From positions 1,753,001 through 1,817,000 of the forward strand of contig NZ_CP048268.1 in NCBI RefSeq assembly GCF_019469265.1: a DNA stretch of 64,000 bases, read 5' to 3'. The position numbers and the translations under genes were made by a program. The notes beneath the pieces are model-generated. The model was given only the letters and a program-made list of their open reading frames with translations, searched no databases and was not told where the DNA came from. Shown in pieces: positions 27,812 to 36,559 of this stretch (its first letter is position 1; each line of letters begins with the position of its first letter). This DNA is from Lactobacillus panisapium (GTDB taxonomy: Bacteria; Bacillota; Bacilli; Lactobacillales; Lactobacillaceae).

Positions 27812-28300
27812 TTAATCAGGAATAATCGTCATCAATGGTTGATCGTACTCAACCACTTCTTCATTAGCCACCAAGATTTCAGTAATTGTTCCACTGCTAG
27901 TGCTTTTGATCTCAGTCATCATTTTCATCGCTTCAATCAAGCAAACAACTTCGCCCTTTTGAACATGATCGCCAACTTTTTTATATTGCGGTTTATCGGG
28001 ACTTGGCTGCAAATAGACGATGCCGACCAGTGGCGCCTTAACTTGCACTGTATTAGCTTTTACCTCAGTAGCTTGTTTAGCAGATTCAGGGACAGCCTTG
28101 GCTGAAGCTGTCGGCAGTGCGGGGCTGGCTTGCTCCTGCTGCTTAGCAGCTTCTTCACCTGTGCCGGTTACCTGAACCGGCTGGTCAGCAATGTCTCGTT
28201 TATCAATTAAAATATGGCCACCTTCAAAATCCAACTCAAGCTTTTGAATTTCACTTTGATCAATTTGTGCGATTAATTCTTGAATTTCCGCAAATTTCAT
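27812..28300 (-). CDS. accB: Biotin carboxyl carrier protein
   Basis: A 162-residue carrier. An N-terminal helical region (residues 1-35) and an Ala/Pro/Lys-rich linker (about 45-85) precede the biotinyl domain, with [13 protein letters not shown] holding the biotin-accepting Lys. It is a substrate of the biotin ligase encoded divergently at 34.2 kb. It starts one base after the fabF stop. Confidence 0.95.
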   Translation of the reverse strand: MKFAEIQELIAQIDQSEIQKLELDFEGGHILIDKRDIADQPVQVTGTGEEAAKQQEQASPALPTASAKAVPESAKQATEVKANTVQVKAPLVGIVYLQPSPDKPQYKKVGDHVQKGEVVCLIEAMKMMTEIKSTSSGTITEILVANEEVVEYDQPLMTIIPD

Positions 28301-29533
28301 CTAATCACCCCATCTTTTCATTGCAATTACCCCGTTATGACCACCAAAGCCAAACGAATTACTTAAGGCGTAATCAACCTGCTGGTGGCAATTATTTTTA
28401 GTAACCAAATTGATTGCACACTGCGGATCTTGCTGCTTGAGCCCCACATTAACTGGTAATTGACCAGAATTAAGGGCCAAAATGGTGGCAATAGCTTCAA
28501 CAGCACCAGCAGCTCCTAGCAAGTGACCGGTCATGCTCTTGGTACTTGAAACGAGGACATTGCTATCCGCTCCAAAGACCTGGTTAATTGCCTTTGCTTC
28601 AGCTATATCATTAGCCTTTGTACTTGTACCATGAGCATTAATATAGCCGACCTGTTCTGGTGCAATTTTACCTTCCGTAAGCGCCAACTTCATTGCGCGG
28701 GCCGCTTGCGTACCAGCAGGATCAGGCGATGTAATATGGTAAGCATCAGAACTGACTCCGTAACCAACAATCTCGCCCCATATTTTAGCGCCCCTTTTTT
28801 GCGCATGTTCCAGTGACTCAAGGATGATTGAACCAGCACCCTCACCCATCACAAAGCCAGAGCGGTCCTGATCAAACGGGATACTGGCTCTTTGGGGATC
28901 TGTTGCTGTTGCCAAAGTTGTAATTGCCGCAAAACCGGCAATGCCGCTTTCATTAATTGCTGATTCCGATCCGCCGGTAATCATGACATCAGCATGTCCA
29001 TCCTTTATTTGCCGAAAGGCTTCGCCAATTGCATTTGTAGCTGAGCTGCAGGCCGTAACAATTGTTGTACTGATTGCTTGTGCGTTGTATTTAATTGAAA
29101 TGTTGCCAGCGGCCATATTTGCAATCGCCGTTGGGATAAACATCGGTGAAACCCGGTCAAGACCTTTATCATGCCACTTGATTACCTGTTCTTGAATCGT
29201 AGTCAAGCCGCCAATGCCACTACCCCAAATAACGCCCAGACGTTCACTATTGGTATTTGCTTCATTAATACCAGCTTGCTGAATGGCTTCGGCCGTTGCA
29301 TACATCGCATATTGCGTAAACCGATCCATCCGCCTCGTATCTTTTTTAGCTAAATACTTCAGAGGATCGAAATCCTTCAATTGTCCAGCTAAGGTTACGC
29401 CAGTAGAACTGGCATCAAAATAGGAAATAGGCGCAAAACCGACTTGCTGCTTGTTTAAACCTGCTTGAAAGCTGGCTAAATCATTACCAATGGGAGTTAG
29501 AGCTCCCATTCCCGTAACTACTACTCTTGTCAT
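28301..29533 (-). CDS. fabF: 3-oxoacyl-ACP synthase II
   Basis: A 410-residue condensing enzyme that extends acyl-ACP with malonyl-ACP. The nucleophile Cys lies in TACSSATNAIGEA, with His residues in NAHGTSTKANDIAEA and TKSMTGHLLGAAGAVEA. Family N-terminus VVVTGMGALTPIGND. Fully normal length. No FabB paralogue is in this cluster. Confidence 0.97.
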   Translation of the reverse strand: MTRVVVTGMGALTPIGNDLASFQAGLNKQQVGFAPISYFDASSTGVTLAGQLKDFDPLKYLAKKDTRRMDRFTQYAMYATAEAIQQAGINEANTNSERLGVIWGSGIGGLTTIQEQVIKWHDKGLDRVSPMFIPTAIANMAAGNISIKYNAQAISTTIVTACSSATNAIGEAFRQIKDGHADVMITGGSESAINESGIAGFAAITTLATATDPQRASIPFDQDRSGFVMGEGAGSIILESLEHAQKRGAKIWGEIVGYGVSSDAYHITSPDPAGTQAARAMKLALTEGKIAPEQVGYINAHGTSTKANDIAEAKAINQVFGADSNVLVSSTKSMTGHLLGAAGAVEAIATILALNSGQLPVNVGLKQQDPQCAINLVTKNNCHQQVDYALSNSFGFGGHNGVIAMKRWGD

Positions 29534-29543
29534 AGCCTCTCCT

Positions 29544-30278
29544 TTACTGCATGGTTAAACCGCCATCGACGGTAATTGTTTGGCCGGTTATATAATCACT
29601 TTGAGCTAAGAAAATAGCCGCCTGCGCCACTTCTTCCACTTGGCCTAGACGCTTAAGTGGAATCTGGTCAATTATCTGCTGCTCTAATTTAGAACTAAGA
29701 TTTTGGGTCATCTGAGTAGCAATCATTCCAGGTGCAATCGCGTTGCACCGCAAGTTACGCATGGCAACTTCTTTTGCAACAGACTTGGTTAAGCCGATTA
29801 CTCCTGCCTTACTGGCGGCATAATTTGCTTGCCCAATATTACCGGTCAACCCAATTACACTTGCCAGATTGATAAAACAACCACTGCGCTGCTTATACAT
29901 TGGTCTGACTGCTTGTCTGATAACATTAAACGTACCAATCAGATTAGTATCAATCACGCTTTGAAAATCTTCTTCTGACATTCGGTTCAACAAGCCATCC
30001 TTGACAATTCCGGCATTATTAACCACGACATCTAACTGATTAAATTGGGCATAAATCTGGGCAATCATTTCTTTGACAGCAGAGACATCCGTTATATCGG
30101 CGCTAAGATCAATTACATCATTACCATATTTTTTTAGTTCTGTAATGATTGCTGGTGCTACCGGTTTACGCGCATTTAAAACAATCTTGGCATGATTTTG
30201 CGCAAAAGCTTGTGCGATAGCCAGACCAATGCCGCGTGAGCTGCCTGTTATCAAAACAACTTTATCTTTTAAATCCAT
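29544..30278 (-). CDS. fabG: 3-oxoacyl-ACP reductase
   Basis: A 244-residue short-chain dehydrogenase that uses NADPH. TGSSRGIGLAIAQ is the cofactor loop, NNAG the structural motif, and Ser-Tyr-Lys are found in INLASVIGLTGNIGQANYAASKAG. The C-terminal ITGQTITVDGGLTM is typical of FabG. One-base overlap with fabD. Confidence 0.96.
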   Translation of the reverse strand: MDLKDKVVLITGSSRGIGLAIAQAFAQNHAKIVLNARKPVAPAIITELKKYGNDVIDLSADITDVSAVKEMIAQIYAQFNQLDVVVNNAGIVKDGLLNRMSEEDFQSVIDTNLIGTFNVIRQAVRPMYKQRSGCFINLASVIGLTGNIGQANYAASKAGVIGLTKSVAKEVAMRNLRCNAIAPGMIATQMTQNLSSKLEQQIIDQIPLKRLGQVEEVAQAAIFLAQSDYITGQTITVDGGLTMQ

Positions 30279-31207
30279 TATTTCATTGCCTCCAATGCAC
30301 TAACTGCAGCTTGCATGTCAGCACAACTATCCGTGCGGTAAGTTGGCACACCAACAACCACTTTACGGGCAAAAGACAGTAAAGTTTGACCGGGACCAAG
30401 CTCGACTACCGCGGTTAATTTATCTTGGTGCTGCATTAATGTCTTAGCAAAATAAGTTGAACTCACTAGCTGATTAGTTAAATTTGTCGTCAAATTCGCG
30501 GGCGTAAATTCTGTTTGCGTCGTTGTACTGTATACCGGAAAGCGCCCTTTTTGCCAGTTAACTTGCCTTAATTCGGCATTAAGATCTGACTGAATCGACT
30601 GCATTAACGGAGTGTGAAAAGCTCCGCTAACCCGCAGCGGCACTACCCGCGCACCCTGAGCAGTTAACTCACTACATGCCTTGGTGACAGGCTTTTCCGC
30701 CCCGCCAATTACCACTTGCTTTGGGGTATTAACGTTAGCAATGCCGATTTCTCCTAAATCTTGGACAGTTGCTAAAACCGTCTTAATTTTAGGTAGCGAA
30801 CTTTTCATCACGGCCACCATCACACCAGGATGTTGCTTGCTTGCTTTTCCCATTAGTTCGCCGCGTTTTTGGATAAGCCGCAAAGCTGAAACAAAATCAA
30901 TGTTATGCGCACTCGCAAGTGCACTGTATTCGCCTAAACTAAGACCAATGCCAAAAGCAGGTATATCTACGCTATCCTGCAATACTTGGTTAAGTGCATA
31001 ACTCACTGCTAAGATAGCTGGCTGTGCATATTCAGTTGCCGCCAATCGCTGTGCTTGTTCCTGATCATAAAGTAGATCAGGTAAGTCAAACTGCAAAATA
31101 TTGCTGGCCTGATCAATCAACTGACGATAATGCGGTACTGATTGATATAAATCTAGCGTAAGCCCGGTTTTTTGTGCTCCTTGTCCACTAAATAGTAATC
31201 CAATCAT
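30278..31207 (-). CDS. fabD: Malonyl-CoA:ACP transacylase
   Basis: A 309-residue transferase that loads malonyl groups on ACP. FSGQGAQKTGL at the N-terminus, the nucleophile Ser in FGIGLSLGEYSALA, and the catalytic His in SGAFHTPLM. One-base overlap with fabG and 3 bp from fabK. Confidence 0.95.
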   Translation of the reverse strand: MIGLLFSGQGAQKTGLTLDLYQSVPHYRQLIDQASNILQFDLPDLLYDQEQAQRLAATEYAQPAILAVSYALNQVLQDSVDIPAFGIGLSLGEYSALASAHNIDFVSALRLIQKRGELMGKASKQHPGVMVAVMKSSLPKIKTVLATVQDLGEIGIANVNTPKQVVIGGAEKPVTKACSELTAQGARVVPLRVSGAFHTPLMQSIQSDLNAELRQVNWQKGRFPVYSTTTQTEFTPANLTTNLTNQLVSSTYFAKTLMQHQDKLTAVVELGPGQTLLSFARKVVVGVPTYRTDSCADMQAAVSALEAMK

Positions 31208-31210
31208 TGC

Positions 31211-32164
31211 TTAACGACCGCCAGTCAATAGTTTTTCTGCTTGTTCAGCTACTTCAGCCAAAATCTCCGCAGCTGGTTGTTCTTCATGCACCATGCCGGA
31301 AATTTCACCGGCCATAAATGAACCGGTATCCGGATCCCCGTCGATGACTGCCCGGCGCAAACTGCCGCTTCCCATCTCTTCTAATTTGGCAAAATCGGGC
31401 TCAGGCTGCAATGCTTCTTCTTTTTCCAGCTTGATATAGTCCTTTGCCATCTTGTTTTTCAAAACGCGCGAAGGATGACCGGCATATTCGCCGGTTACCA
31501 TCGTACTGGCATCTTTAGCACGCAAGACAGCTTTTTTATAATTCGGATGAATCTTTGATTCTTTCGCAACTAAAAAGCGGGTACCCATTTGAACACCTTG
31601 TGCACCTAACATAAATGCAGCTGCAAGACCGCGGCCATCACCAATACCACCAGCAGCAATTACCGGAATTTCCACGGCATCTACCACTTGTGGAACCAGC
31701 GCCATCGTTGTCAATTTACCAATATGACCGCCGGATTCCATCCCTTCCGCAATGACAGCATCAGCACCAATGCGCTCCATCATTCGCGCAAGTGCTACTG
31801 AACCGACAACAGGAATTACCTTAATCTGTGCTTTTTTAAATTCGGATAAATACTTGGAAGGATTGCCGGCACCAGTAGTGACAACGGCAACTTTGTCCTT
31901 ATTGGCTAAGATTACGTCAACCACATCATCGGCATATGGTGATAGCAACATGACATTGACTCCAAAAGGACGGTCAGTTAACGACTTTGCCCGCTCGATT
32001 TCTGCCGCTACAACATCGCCTGGTGCATTGCCGGCACCAATAATTCCTAGGCCACCAGCACTGGAAACACTGGCAGCCAACTTACCATCAGCAACCCAAG
32101 CCATTCCGCCTTGAAAGATTGGATAGTTAAGTCCCAAACTTTTCATTAATGGACTTAATTCCAT
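31211..32164 (-). CDS. fabK: Enoyl-ACP reductase II (FMN type)
   Basis: A 317-residue flavin-dependent TIM-barrel reductase (nitronate monooxygenase-like fold) that performs the last step of each elongation cycle. It shows YPIFQGGMAWVADGKLA, SAGGLGIIGAGNAP, EGMESGGHIGKL and AAGGIGDGRGLAAAF. FabK, not FabI, is encoded here. FabK enzymes are naturally triclosan-insensitive. Position after acpP matches the streptococcal fab operon. Confidence 0.95.
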   Translation of the reverse strand: MELSPLMKSLGLNYPIFQGGMAWVADGKLAASVSSAGGLGIIGAGNAPGDVVAAEIERAKSLTDRPFGVNVMLLSPYADDVVDVILANKDKVAVVTTGAGNPSKYLSEFKKAQIKVIPVVGSVALARMMERIGADAVIAEGMESGGHIGKLTTMALVPQVVDAVEIPVIAAGGIGDGRGLAAAFMLGAQGVQMGTRFLVAKESKIHPNYKKAVLRAKDASTMVTGEYAGHPSRVLKNKMAKDYIKLEKEEALQPEPDFAKLEEMGSGSLRRAVIDGDPDTGSFMAGEISGMVHEEQPAAEILAEVAEQAEKLLTGGR

Positions 32165-32167
32165 GAG

Positions 32168-32416
32168 TTAACCCTCTTTCGCAGCTAGCTGTTTTTGCAC
32201 AAAATCAACCAAATCTTGAACGGTCTGAATACCATCTTCACTTTCAATCTTGATGTCAAACTCGTCTTCCAATTCATTAATTACTTCAAAAACATCCAGA
32301 CTATCGGCATTTAAGTCATCCTTGATATTTGCTTGCGGCGTCACTGCAGCATCGCTTTCTCCGGTTTGGGCAACAATAATTTCTTTTACCTTTTCAAAAA
32401 TTTCTTGTTCTGTCAT
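32168..32416 (-). CDS. acpP: Acyl carrier protein
   Basis: An 82-residue acidic four-helix protein. DDLNADSLDVFEVINELE contains the Ser that receives 4'-phosphopantetheine. It carries the growing acyl chain between the enzymes of this operon. Confidence 0.96.
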   Translation of the reverse strand: MTEQEIFEKVKEIIVAQTGESDAAVTPQANIKDDLNADSLDVFEVINELEDEFDIKIESEDGIQTVQDLVDFVQKQLAAKEG

Positions 32417-32446
32417 CTTGTATACTTCCTTTGTTAATTTCTTTAG

Positions 32447-33418
32447 TTAAAAAATCAGTGCAATGCTGGCAACCGTCAGACCGCCACCAAAGCCGCTTAA
32501 AATTAATTTCTGGCCGGGTTGAATATCACCCGATGTTACAAATTCGTCTAGCAAAATTGCCACACTAGCCGCCGAAGTGTTGCCGTAACGGGCAACATTA
32601 TTCAAAAACTTAGCCACTGGCTCATTAAGATGTTTGGCAATTACGGTTAAGATGCGGCCATTGGCCTGATGCAAAAGATACCAATCAACATCATCTTTTT
32701 GCCAATTAGCCTGCGTTAATACCCGGTTAATTGAGCTTGGCACTTCATGTGTAGCGAAGGTATAAACATCGCGGCCCTGCATTTCCAAATAGTGCTTATG
32801 CTGATCAGTATTATCTTGGCTAAAGGCGGAAACAGTCGGCTGATAGCCGGCCGTTAGAATCGCCGCCTGTTCACCAAATGCACGCAAATCTTCAGCAATA
32901 ATTCCCGCGGTGGCGGCATCTTTTTCCACAAGTACGCCACCACTACCATCGCCAAACAGCACGGCAGTAGAGCGATCTTGCCAGTCAACTAACTTGGTTA
33001 AAACTTCTGCACCAATGACCAGCCCCCTGTGATAAGGACCAGCAAGCAACTTATCCGCAACGGCCAAGGCGTAAATAAACCCAGAGCAGGCGGAATTAAG
33101 GTCAAAAGCTAAAGCATGTTGGGCATGAATCTTTCCTTGCACTATTGCAGCTGTCGAGGGAGTTAAAAAATCCGGTGACATTGTAGCCACAATGATAAAA
33201 TCAATTTGATCAGCAGCAACAGCCGCTTTTTTTAGTAAACTTTGCGCCACCTTAACAGCTAAAGCTGAAGTCTGCTCACCGTGAGAAACATGGCGCTGTT
33301 TAATACCAGTGCGGGATGAAATCCATTCATCAGAAGTGTCCATTATCTCTGCCAAGTCATCATTTGAGACAACTTGGGGTGGTACATAGCTGGCTGTTTG
33401 CGTAATTTTTAACCCCAT
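32447..33418 (-). CDS. fabH: 3-oxoacyl-ACP synthase III
   Basis: A 323-residue initiating condensing enzyme. Cys in LNSACSGFIYAL, His in LLHQANGRI and Asn in NNVARYGNTSAAS form the triad. The ATG at 33418 (start MGLKITQTASYVPP) is chosen because AGAAGGGG lies 10 bases upstream; earlier in-frame codons overlap the fabT end. It begins each fatty acid chain. Confidence 0.95.
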   Translation of the reverse strand: MGLKITQTASYVPPQVVSNDDLAEIMDTSDEWISSRTGIKQRHVSHGEQTSALAVKVAQSLLKKAAVAADQIDFIIVATMSPDFLTPSTAAIVQGKIHAQHALAFDLNSACSGFIYALAVADKLLAGPYHRGLVIGAEVLTKLVDWQDRSTAVLFGDGSGGVLVEKDAATAGIIAEDLRAFGEQAAILTAGYQPTVSAFSQDNTDQHKHYLEMQGRDVYTFATHEVPSSINRVLTQANWQKDDVDWYLLHQANGRILTVIAKHLNEPVAKFLNNVARYGNTSAASVAILLDEFVTSGDIQPGQKLILSGFGGGLTVASIALIF

Positions 33419-33422
33419 CAGG

Positions 33423-33887
33423 TTAATGCCCCTTCTTGTTATCAATATGCGGTGGAAATTCGAGAAAAGCCCTTAGATTAAGCAGAGCCCGTTCAATAAT
33501 GGCTATCTGCTCTTCATCAAAACCTTCGATAAATTTCTTAACCATGTGTCGGTGAAACGAGTCGTGTGCTCGGTAAATCAAACGACCGCGATTGGTTAAT
33601 CCTAGGCGAATAATTCTGCGATCATCTTCACCGTGAATCCGAATAACATAGCCTTTGCGTACCAGCTTATTAACCATTGTTGATAATGAACCGGCAGTAA
33701 CCATTAATTCACTAGCAACTTGCGAGCTTGTCTTATGCTCATACATAGAAATGACATCAATTGCATGCAGTTCCCTAATTGAAATGTCTTTAAATTCGCT
33801 CTTACGTAATTCACGTTCTTCTACACGCATGATATCGGAATAAACCGTTGTTAACAGGCTATTAATTCTTTTCAAATCTGTTTCCAA
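33423..33887 (-). CDS. fabT: FabT, MarR-family regulator of fatty acid synthesis
   Basis: A MarR-type winged helix protein of about 154 residues: FKDISIRELHAIDVISMYE, the recognition helix in SSQVASELMVTAGSLSTMVN, and the wing RIHGEDDRRIIRLGLTNRG. FabT represses the fab operon using acyl-ACP as corepressor. The TTG at 33887 is preferred since AAGGGG ends 8 bases before it; a GTG at 33896 and an ATG at 33893 are in frame but too close to the RBS. First gene of the operon. A FabT-type palindrome is found in the shared upstream region, close to birA. Confidence 0.92.
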   Translation of the reverse strand: METDLKRINSLLTTVYSDIMRVEERELRKSEFKDISIRELHAIDVISMYEHKTSSQVASELMVTAGSLSTMVNKLVRKGYVIRIHGEDDRRIIRLGLTNRGRLIYRAHDSFHRHMVKKFIEGFDEEQIAIIERALLNLRAFLEFPPHIDNKKGH

Positions 33888-33896
33888 TAGCATCAC

Positions 33897-34209
33897 CCCT
33901 TAGTTAATAGTTATTACTAAATTGCGACTTTCGATTCTTTCATACTAATCAAAAAAGCAGCTAGTCTCCGCGTTTTGACTCGTAAAATTGAACAACTTAA
34001 AAATTAAAAGCGACAATTATCATCTTCCCTATTTACTTTGTACTTCAAAATAAATTATGAAAGTATGATATTGTATTAAGTGAAAAAAGTCAAATAAATA
34101 TTGTATTTTGCGCTTTTTAGGTTAAAATCTTAATAATTTAAGTCAATTTTTAATCTTAAAATACTTTGATAATCAAACTATTATTTTTAAATGAGGTAAT
34201 ATCAGCAAA
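33897..34209. promoter_or_regulatory. Divergent promoter region fabT / birA with a FabT box
   Basis: The 313 bp between the two start codons are very AT-rich. A perfect FabT-type palindrome, TTTGAT-A-ATCAAA, lies at 34165-34177, about 33 bp before the birA start. A weaker half site (AATCAAAA) lies near 33947. No second full box was found close to fabT, so whether the box serves both genes is open. Confidence 0.75.
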
Positions 34210-34983
34210 ATGTGTAATGAACAAACTAGTACTGCCGTAAAAAAAGAGAGCCTTAAAATGTTGCTAGCAGATTTGCCATTGCAAATCAATTGGTGGCAAA
34301 CATGCAAATCGACTAATTTAGCTGCTAAAGAAGATTTCTTAGCAAATGGTTATGACGGTCCCAAACTGTTTGGCAGTGACGTGCAGACTGGTGGTTATGG
34401 CAAAAATGCTCGCCCCTTCATCTCAAATCAAGGGGGAATCTACCTATCACTAGTAATTAAAGTGCCGCAACTTACCGGGCAAAATCAGGGCCTGTTAACC
34501 ACTGGCATTGCTTGGCAGCTTTACGAAACCATTAAACAAGAATTACAGATAGAAACAGAGCTTAAATGGGTTAATGATCTTTTCTGGCAGGGCAAAAAAA
34601 TAGCGGGCATTCTGGTTGAATGTCCCGCTCCACACGTTGCCATTATTGGTATTGGCTGCAACCTTTTTCAAACTCATCTAAGCGAAGAGTTACCCGGTGC
34701 GACTAATTTGCTTACTGCCCAGCCGACCACTGAAAAAACTTGTCATTTAATCAGTAATTTAATCCACCACCTATTTTCTTTTATCCCCAATTTTATCCAC
34801 AGCGATTTCCTCCCCCAATATAAAAAACATATGATGCTTTTAAACAAAAAAGTTACCCTCCAATTGGGTCAAACCACCATTCAAGGACGCGCAGTTGACC
34901 TAACACCTATGGGTAACTTAATTTTGGAAACTGAAACAGGCAGTCGGTCATTTAATGCTGGCGAAATTACTAGAATCCGCTAA
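34210..34983 (+). CDS. birA: Biotin-[acetyl-CoA carboxylase] ligase, without DNA-binding domain
   Basis: A 257-residue monofunctional (class I) ligase that adenylates biotin and attaches it to AccB. The catalytic domain begins at about residue 25: QTCKSTNLAAKED, QTGGYGKNARPF (the biotinoyl-AMP loop) and LKWVNDLFWQGKKIAGILVE. The SH3-like C-terminal domain covers about 208-257. The N-terminal repressor HTH of bifunctional BirA is absent. GAGGTAA precedes the ATG. Divergent from the fatty acid operon and preceded by a FabT box, so modification of AccB is probably co-regulated with its synthesis. Confidence 0.92.
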   Translation: MCNEQTSTAVKKESLKMLLADLPLQINWWQTCKSTNLAAKEDFLANGYDGPKLFGSDVQTGGYGKNARPFISNQGGIYLSLVIKVPQLTGQNQGLLTTGIAWQLYETIKQELQIETELKWVNDLFWQGKKIAGILVECPAPHVAIIGIGCNLFQTHLSEELPGATNLLTAQPTTEKTCHLISNLIHHLFSFIPNFIHSDFLPQYKKHMMLLNKKVTLQLGQTTIQGRAVDLTPMGNLILETETGSRSFNAGEITRIR

Positions 34984-35122
34984 AAAATGACCTACTTTTT
35001 AAAAATTAATCTGCCGGTTTAACCATTAATAAATTGATGCCACCTAATAAAATTAAGATGACACAAACAGTAATCAGCTCTTGCTAAATATTGATTTTCT
35101 ATTCTACCTTTCAGTTAATTTA
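34984..35122. other. Intergenic stretch with possible gene remnant
   Basis: On the minus strand, 35006-35080 reads as a hydrophobic tail (ITVCVILILLGGINLLMVKP) with no start codon and a stop just upstream. It may be the end of a lost small membrane protein. No other feature seen. Confidence 0.25.
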
Positions 35123-35398
35123 TCAAACTAATACCAGCTTGATTTTTCTGTGGGCAGCATTAGCAATCTCGCTTAATAATCCCACGCTAACATTCATTGA
35201 ACCTGATTCGATACGGCTGATTGTTGCTTGCGACTTACCAACATAGCTAGCAAATTCTTTTTGCGTCATATTAAGATCATCCCGCATTTTGCGAACTATT
35301 ACTCCAGCATTTAAATTAAAATCTTCTTGCGCAAATCCTTTGGCTAGCTTAGGATTCTGTTCAATTCTTTTTTCAATGTAATTATCAATAAAGCTCAT
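35123..35398 (-). CDS. XRE-family antitoxin-like regulator (HigA type)
   Basis: A 91-residue protein with a HTH_3 domain (MRDDLNMTQKEFASYVGKSQ, then ATISRIESGSMNVSVGLL) after a 25-residue N-terminal helix. Such proteins serve as antitoxins to Gp49/HigB-type RelE-fold toxins, in toxin-antitoxin gene order. The toxin gene directly upstream survives only as its last 36 codons, so this is probably an orphan antitoxin. The ATG lies 1 bp after the toxin stop, which implies former translational coupling. Confidence 0.82.
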   Translation of the reverse strand: MSFIDNYIEKRIEQNPKLAKGFAQEDFNLNAGVIVRKMRDDLNMTQKEFASYVGKSQATISRIESGSMNVSVGLLSEIANAAHRKIKLVLV

Positions 35399-35399
35399 A

Positions 35400-35507
35400 C
35401 TATTTCACCCCATATTTTTGTTCATAAAGCTTTCTGCGCAGCAGTGCTTTGTCTAATTCTTTCTTAGGCATTTTTTGTGATTTCTTTTTGAAACCGTGTG
35501 TTATCAC
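35400..35507 (-). pseudogene. HigB/Gp49-like toxin, C-terminal remnant
   Basis: The minus-strand frame reads VITHGFKKKSQKMPKKEL, then DKALLRRKLYEQKYGVK and a stop. The pattern GFxKKxxKxPxxEIxxA followed by a basic tail is typical of the C-terminus of Gp49-like toxins (PF05973). A stop codon lies two codons upstream and no N-terminal part is visible, so the toxin has been deleted. Confidence 0.7.
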
Positions 35508-35609
35508 TTTTTATTATTGGAACTGAATTTGAAACTTTTTATGCAATATAGCATATCTGCTATATTACGGCAAACAAAAAAATTGTCTTTACTTATTTAT
35601 TTTTAGCAC

Positions 35610-35650
35610 TTAAAAAGCACATACCCGCTACTTTCAGGTATGTGCTTCTT
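35610..35650 (-). terminator. Terminator after the arc-linked regulator
   Basis: Arms AAGCACATACC and GGTATGTGCTT around an 11-base loop, T-rich on both sides. Lies about 50 bp after the stop of the regulator at 35702. Confidence 0.7.
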
Positions 35651-35701
35651 ATTTTCTTAAGGAGATTTTTACATAACAAATTGACTTATAGATAGTAATT
35701 A

Positions 35702-36418
35702 CTAATCGAGACTAACTGAGATTGTCCGATCTCGTGGCAACATATCATCAGAAAAGCTTTGTAATTCTGTTTCCAAAATGCCGAGATTTTCGGTTTTTTC
35801 TTTTAGATAAGCAACTGTCAGAGGTAATAAATCGATTCCTACTTTAGGATTTAACTGAGTAGCCTGTCTGATTTTTTCAAGGCGATACTCAATTGTTTTG
35901 GGGTGAACCATCAAAATATGGGCAAGTGAAGACAATGTAGCCTGCTTTTTAGTATATAGCCATAAAGTTAGTTGCGTATCTTCATCTAACTGGCTTAATT
36001 TTTTCCTGACATCAGGATAGTCCAGTGAAGAATGAACGATACTATACATATTGGCTACTTCATCGTAGTGAACAATTGAATCAAATTTATTACTTAACAA
36101 TAAGGCAAAAAGTGCCTCTTTAATACTCCCAGATAGGTCGAAATGTCGTTTACCTATACCAACACTGGTTTCTTTGGGTAAACTAGTTAAAAATTTACTT
36201 TCTTGCTTAGGCCGCATTACATAAACCCGATTGTTCTTGTCAAGATCAAACGCTAAACGCCATTCGGGCAAGTTGGTAACAGAAGAAACAACCATAGCAA
36301 GATATTTCACATCCAAATCAACTCCATTCATTTTTGCGCGGCCATCAAATCCATTGTTTGCGACAGGAACATCGTAGTCAGATACATATAGCCATTCATG
36401 CATAAACTTATCAAGCAT
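35702..36418 (-). CDS. PucR/CdaR-type HTH regulator linked to arc genes
   Basis: A 238-residue protein whose C-terminal region (about 140-205, LSSLAHILMVHPKTIEYRLE, then KIRQATQL) is the PucR-type HTH found in CdaR and PucR regulators. The N-terminal part (1-130) shows no recognised sensor domain. PucR-type proteins usually activate catabolic genes for small organic acids or purines. It follows arcC by 141 bp in the same orientation, and the gap could hold its own promoter. No ArgR or Crp-type ArcR gene is in the locus, so this is the best candidate for local control of arginine catabolism; that is an inference from position. Confidence 0.72.
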   Translation of the reverse strand: MLDKFMHEWLYVSDYDVPVANNGFDGRAKMNGVDLDVKYLAMVVSSVTNLPEWRLAFDLDKNNRVYVMRPKQESKFLTSLPKETSVGIGKRHFDLSGSIKEALFALLLSNKFDSIVHYDEVANMYSIVHSSLDYPDVRKKLSQLDEDTQLTLWLYTKKQATLSSLAHILMVHPKTIEYRLEKIRQATQLNPKVGIDLLPLTVAYLKEKTENLGILETELQSFSDDMLPRDRTISVSLD

Positions 36419-36559
36419 ATCTTATTCTCCTATTGTATATTTAGATTTGTATAAATAAAACTTATACTATAATAATTTAATCCATTAGACTTGCTAATTA
36501 CAAATAGGCCACTATATAACTCTTATAACATCTTTAAATTTATACATGTTTATGAAACT

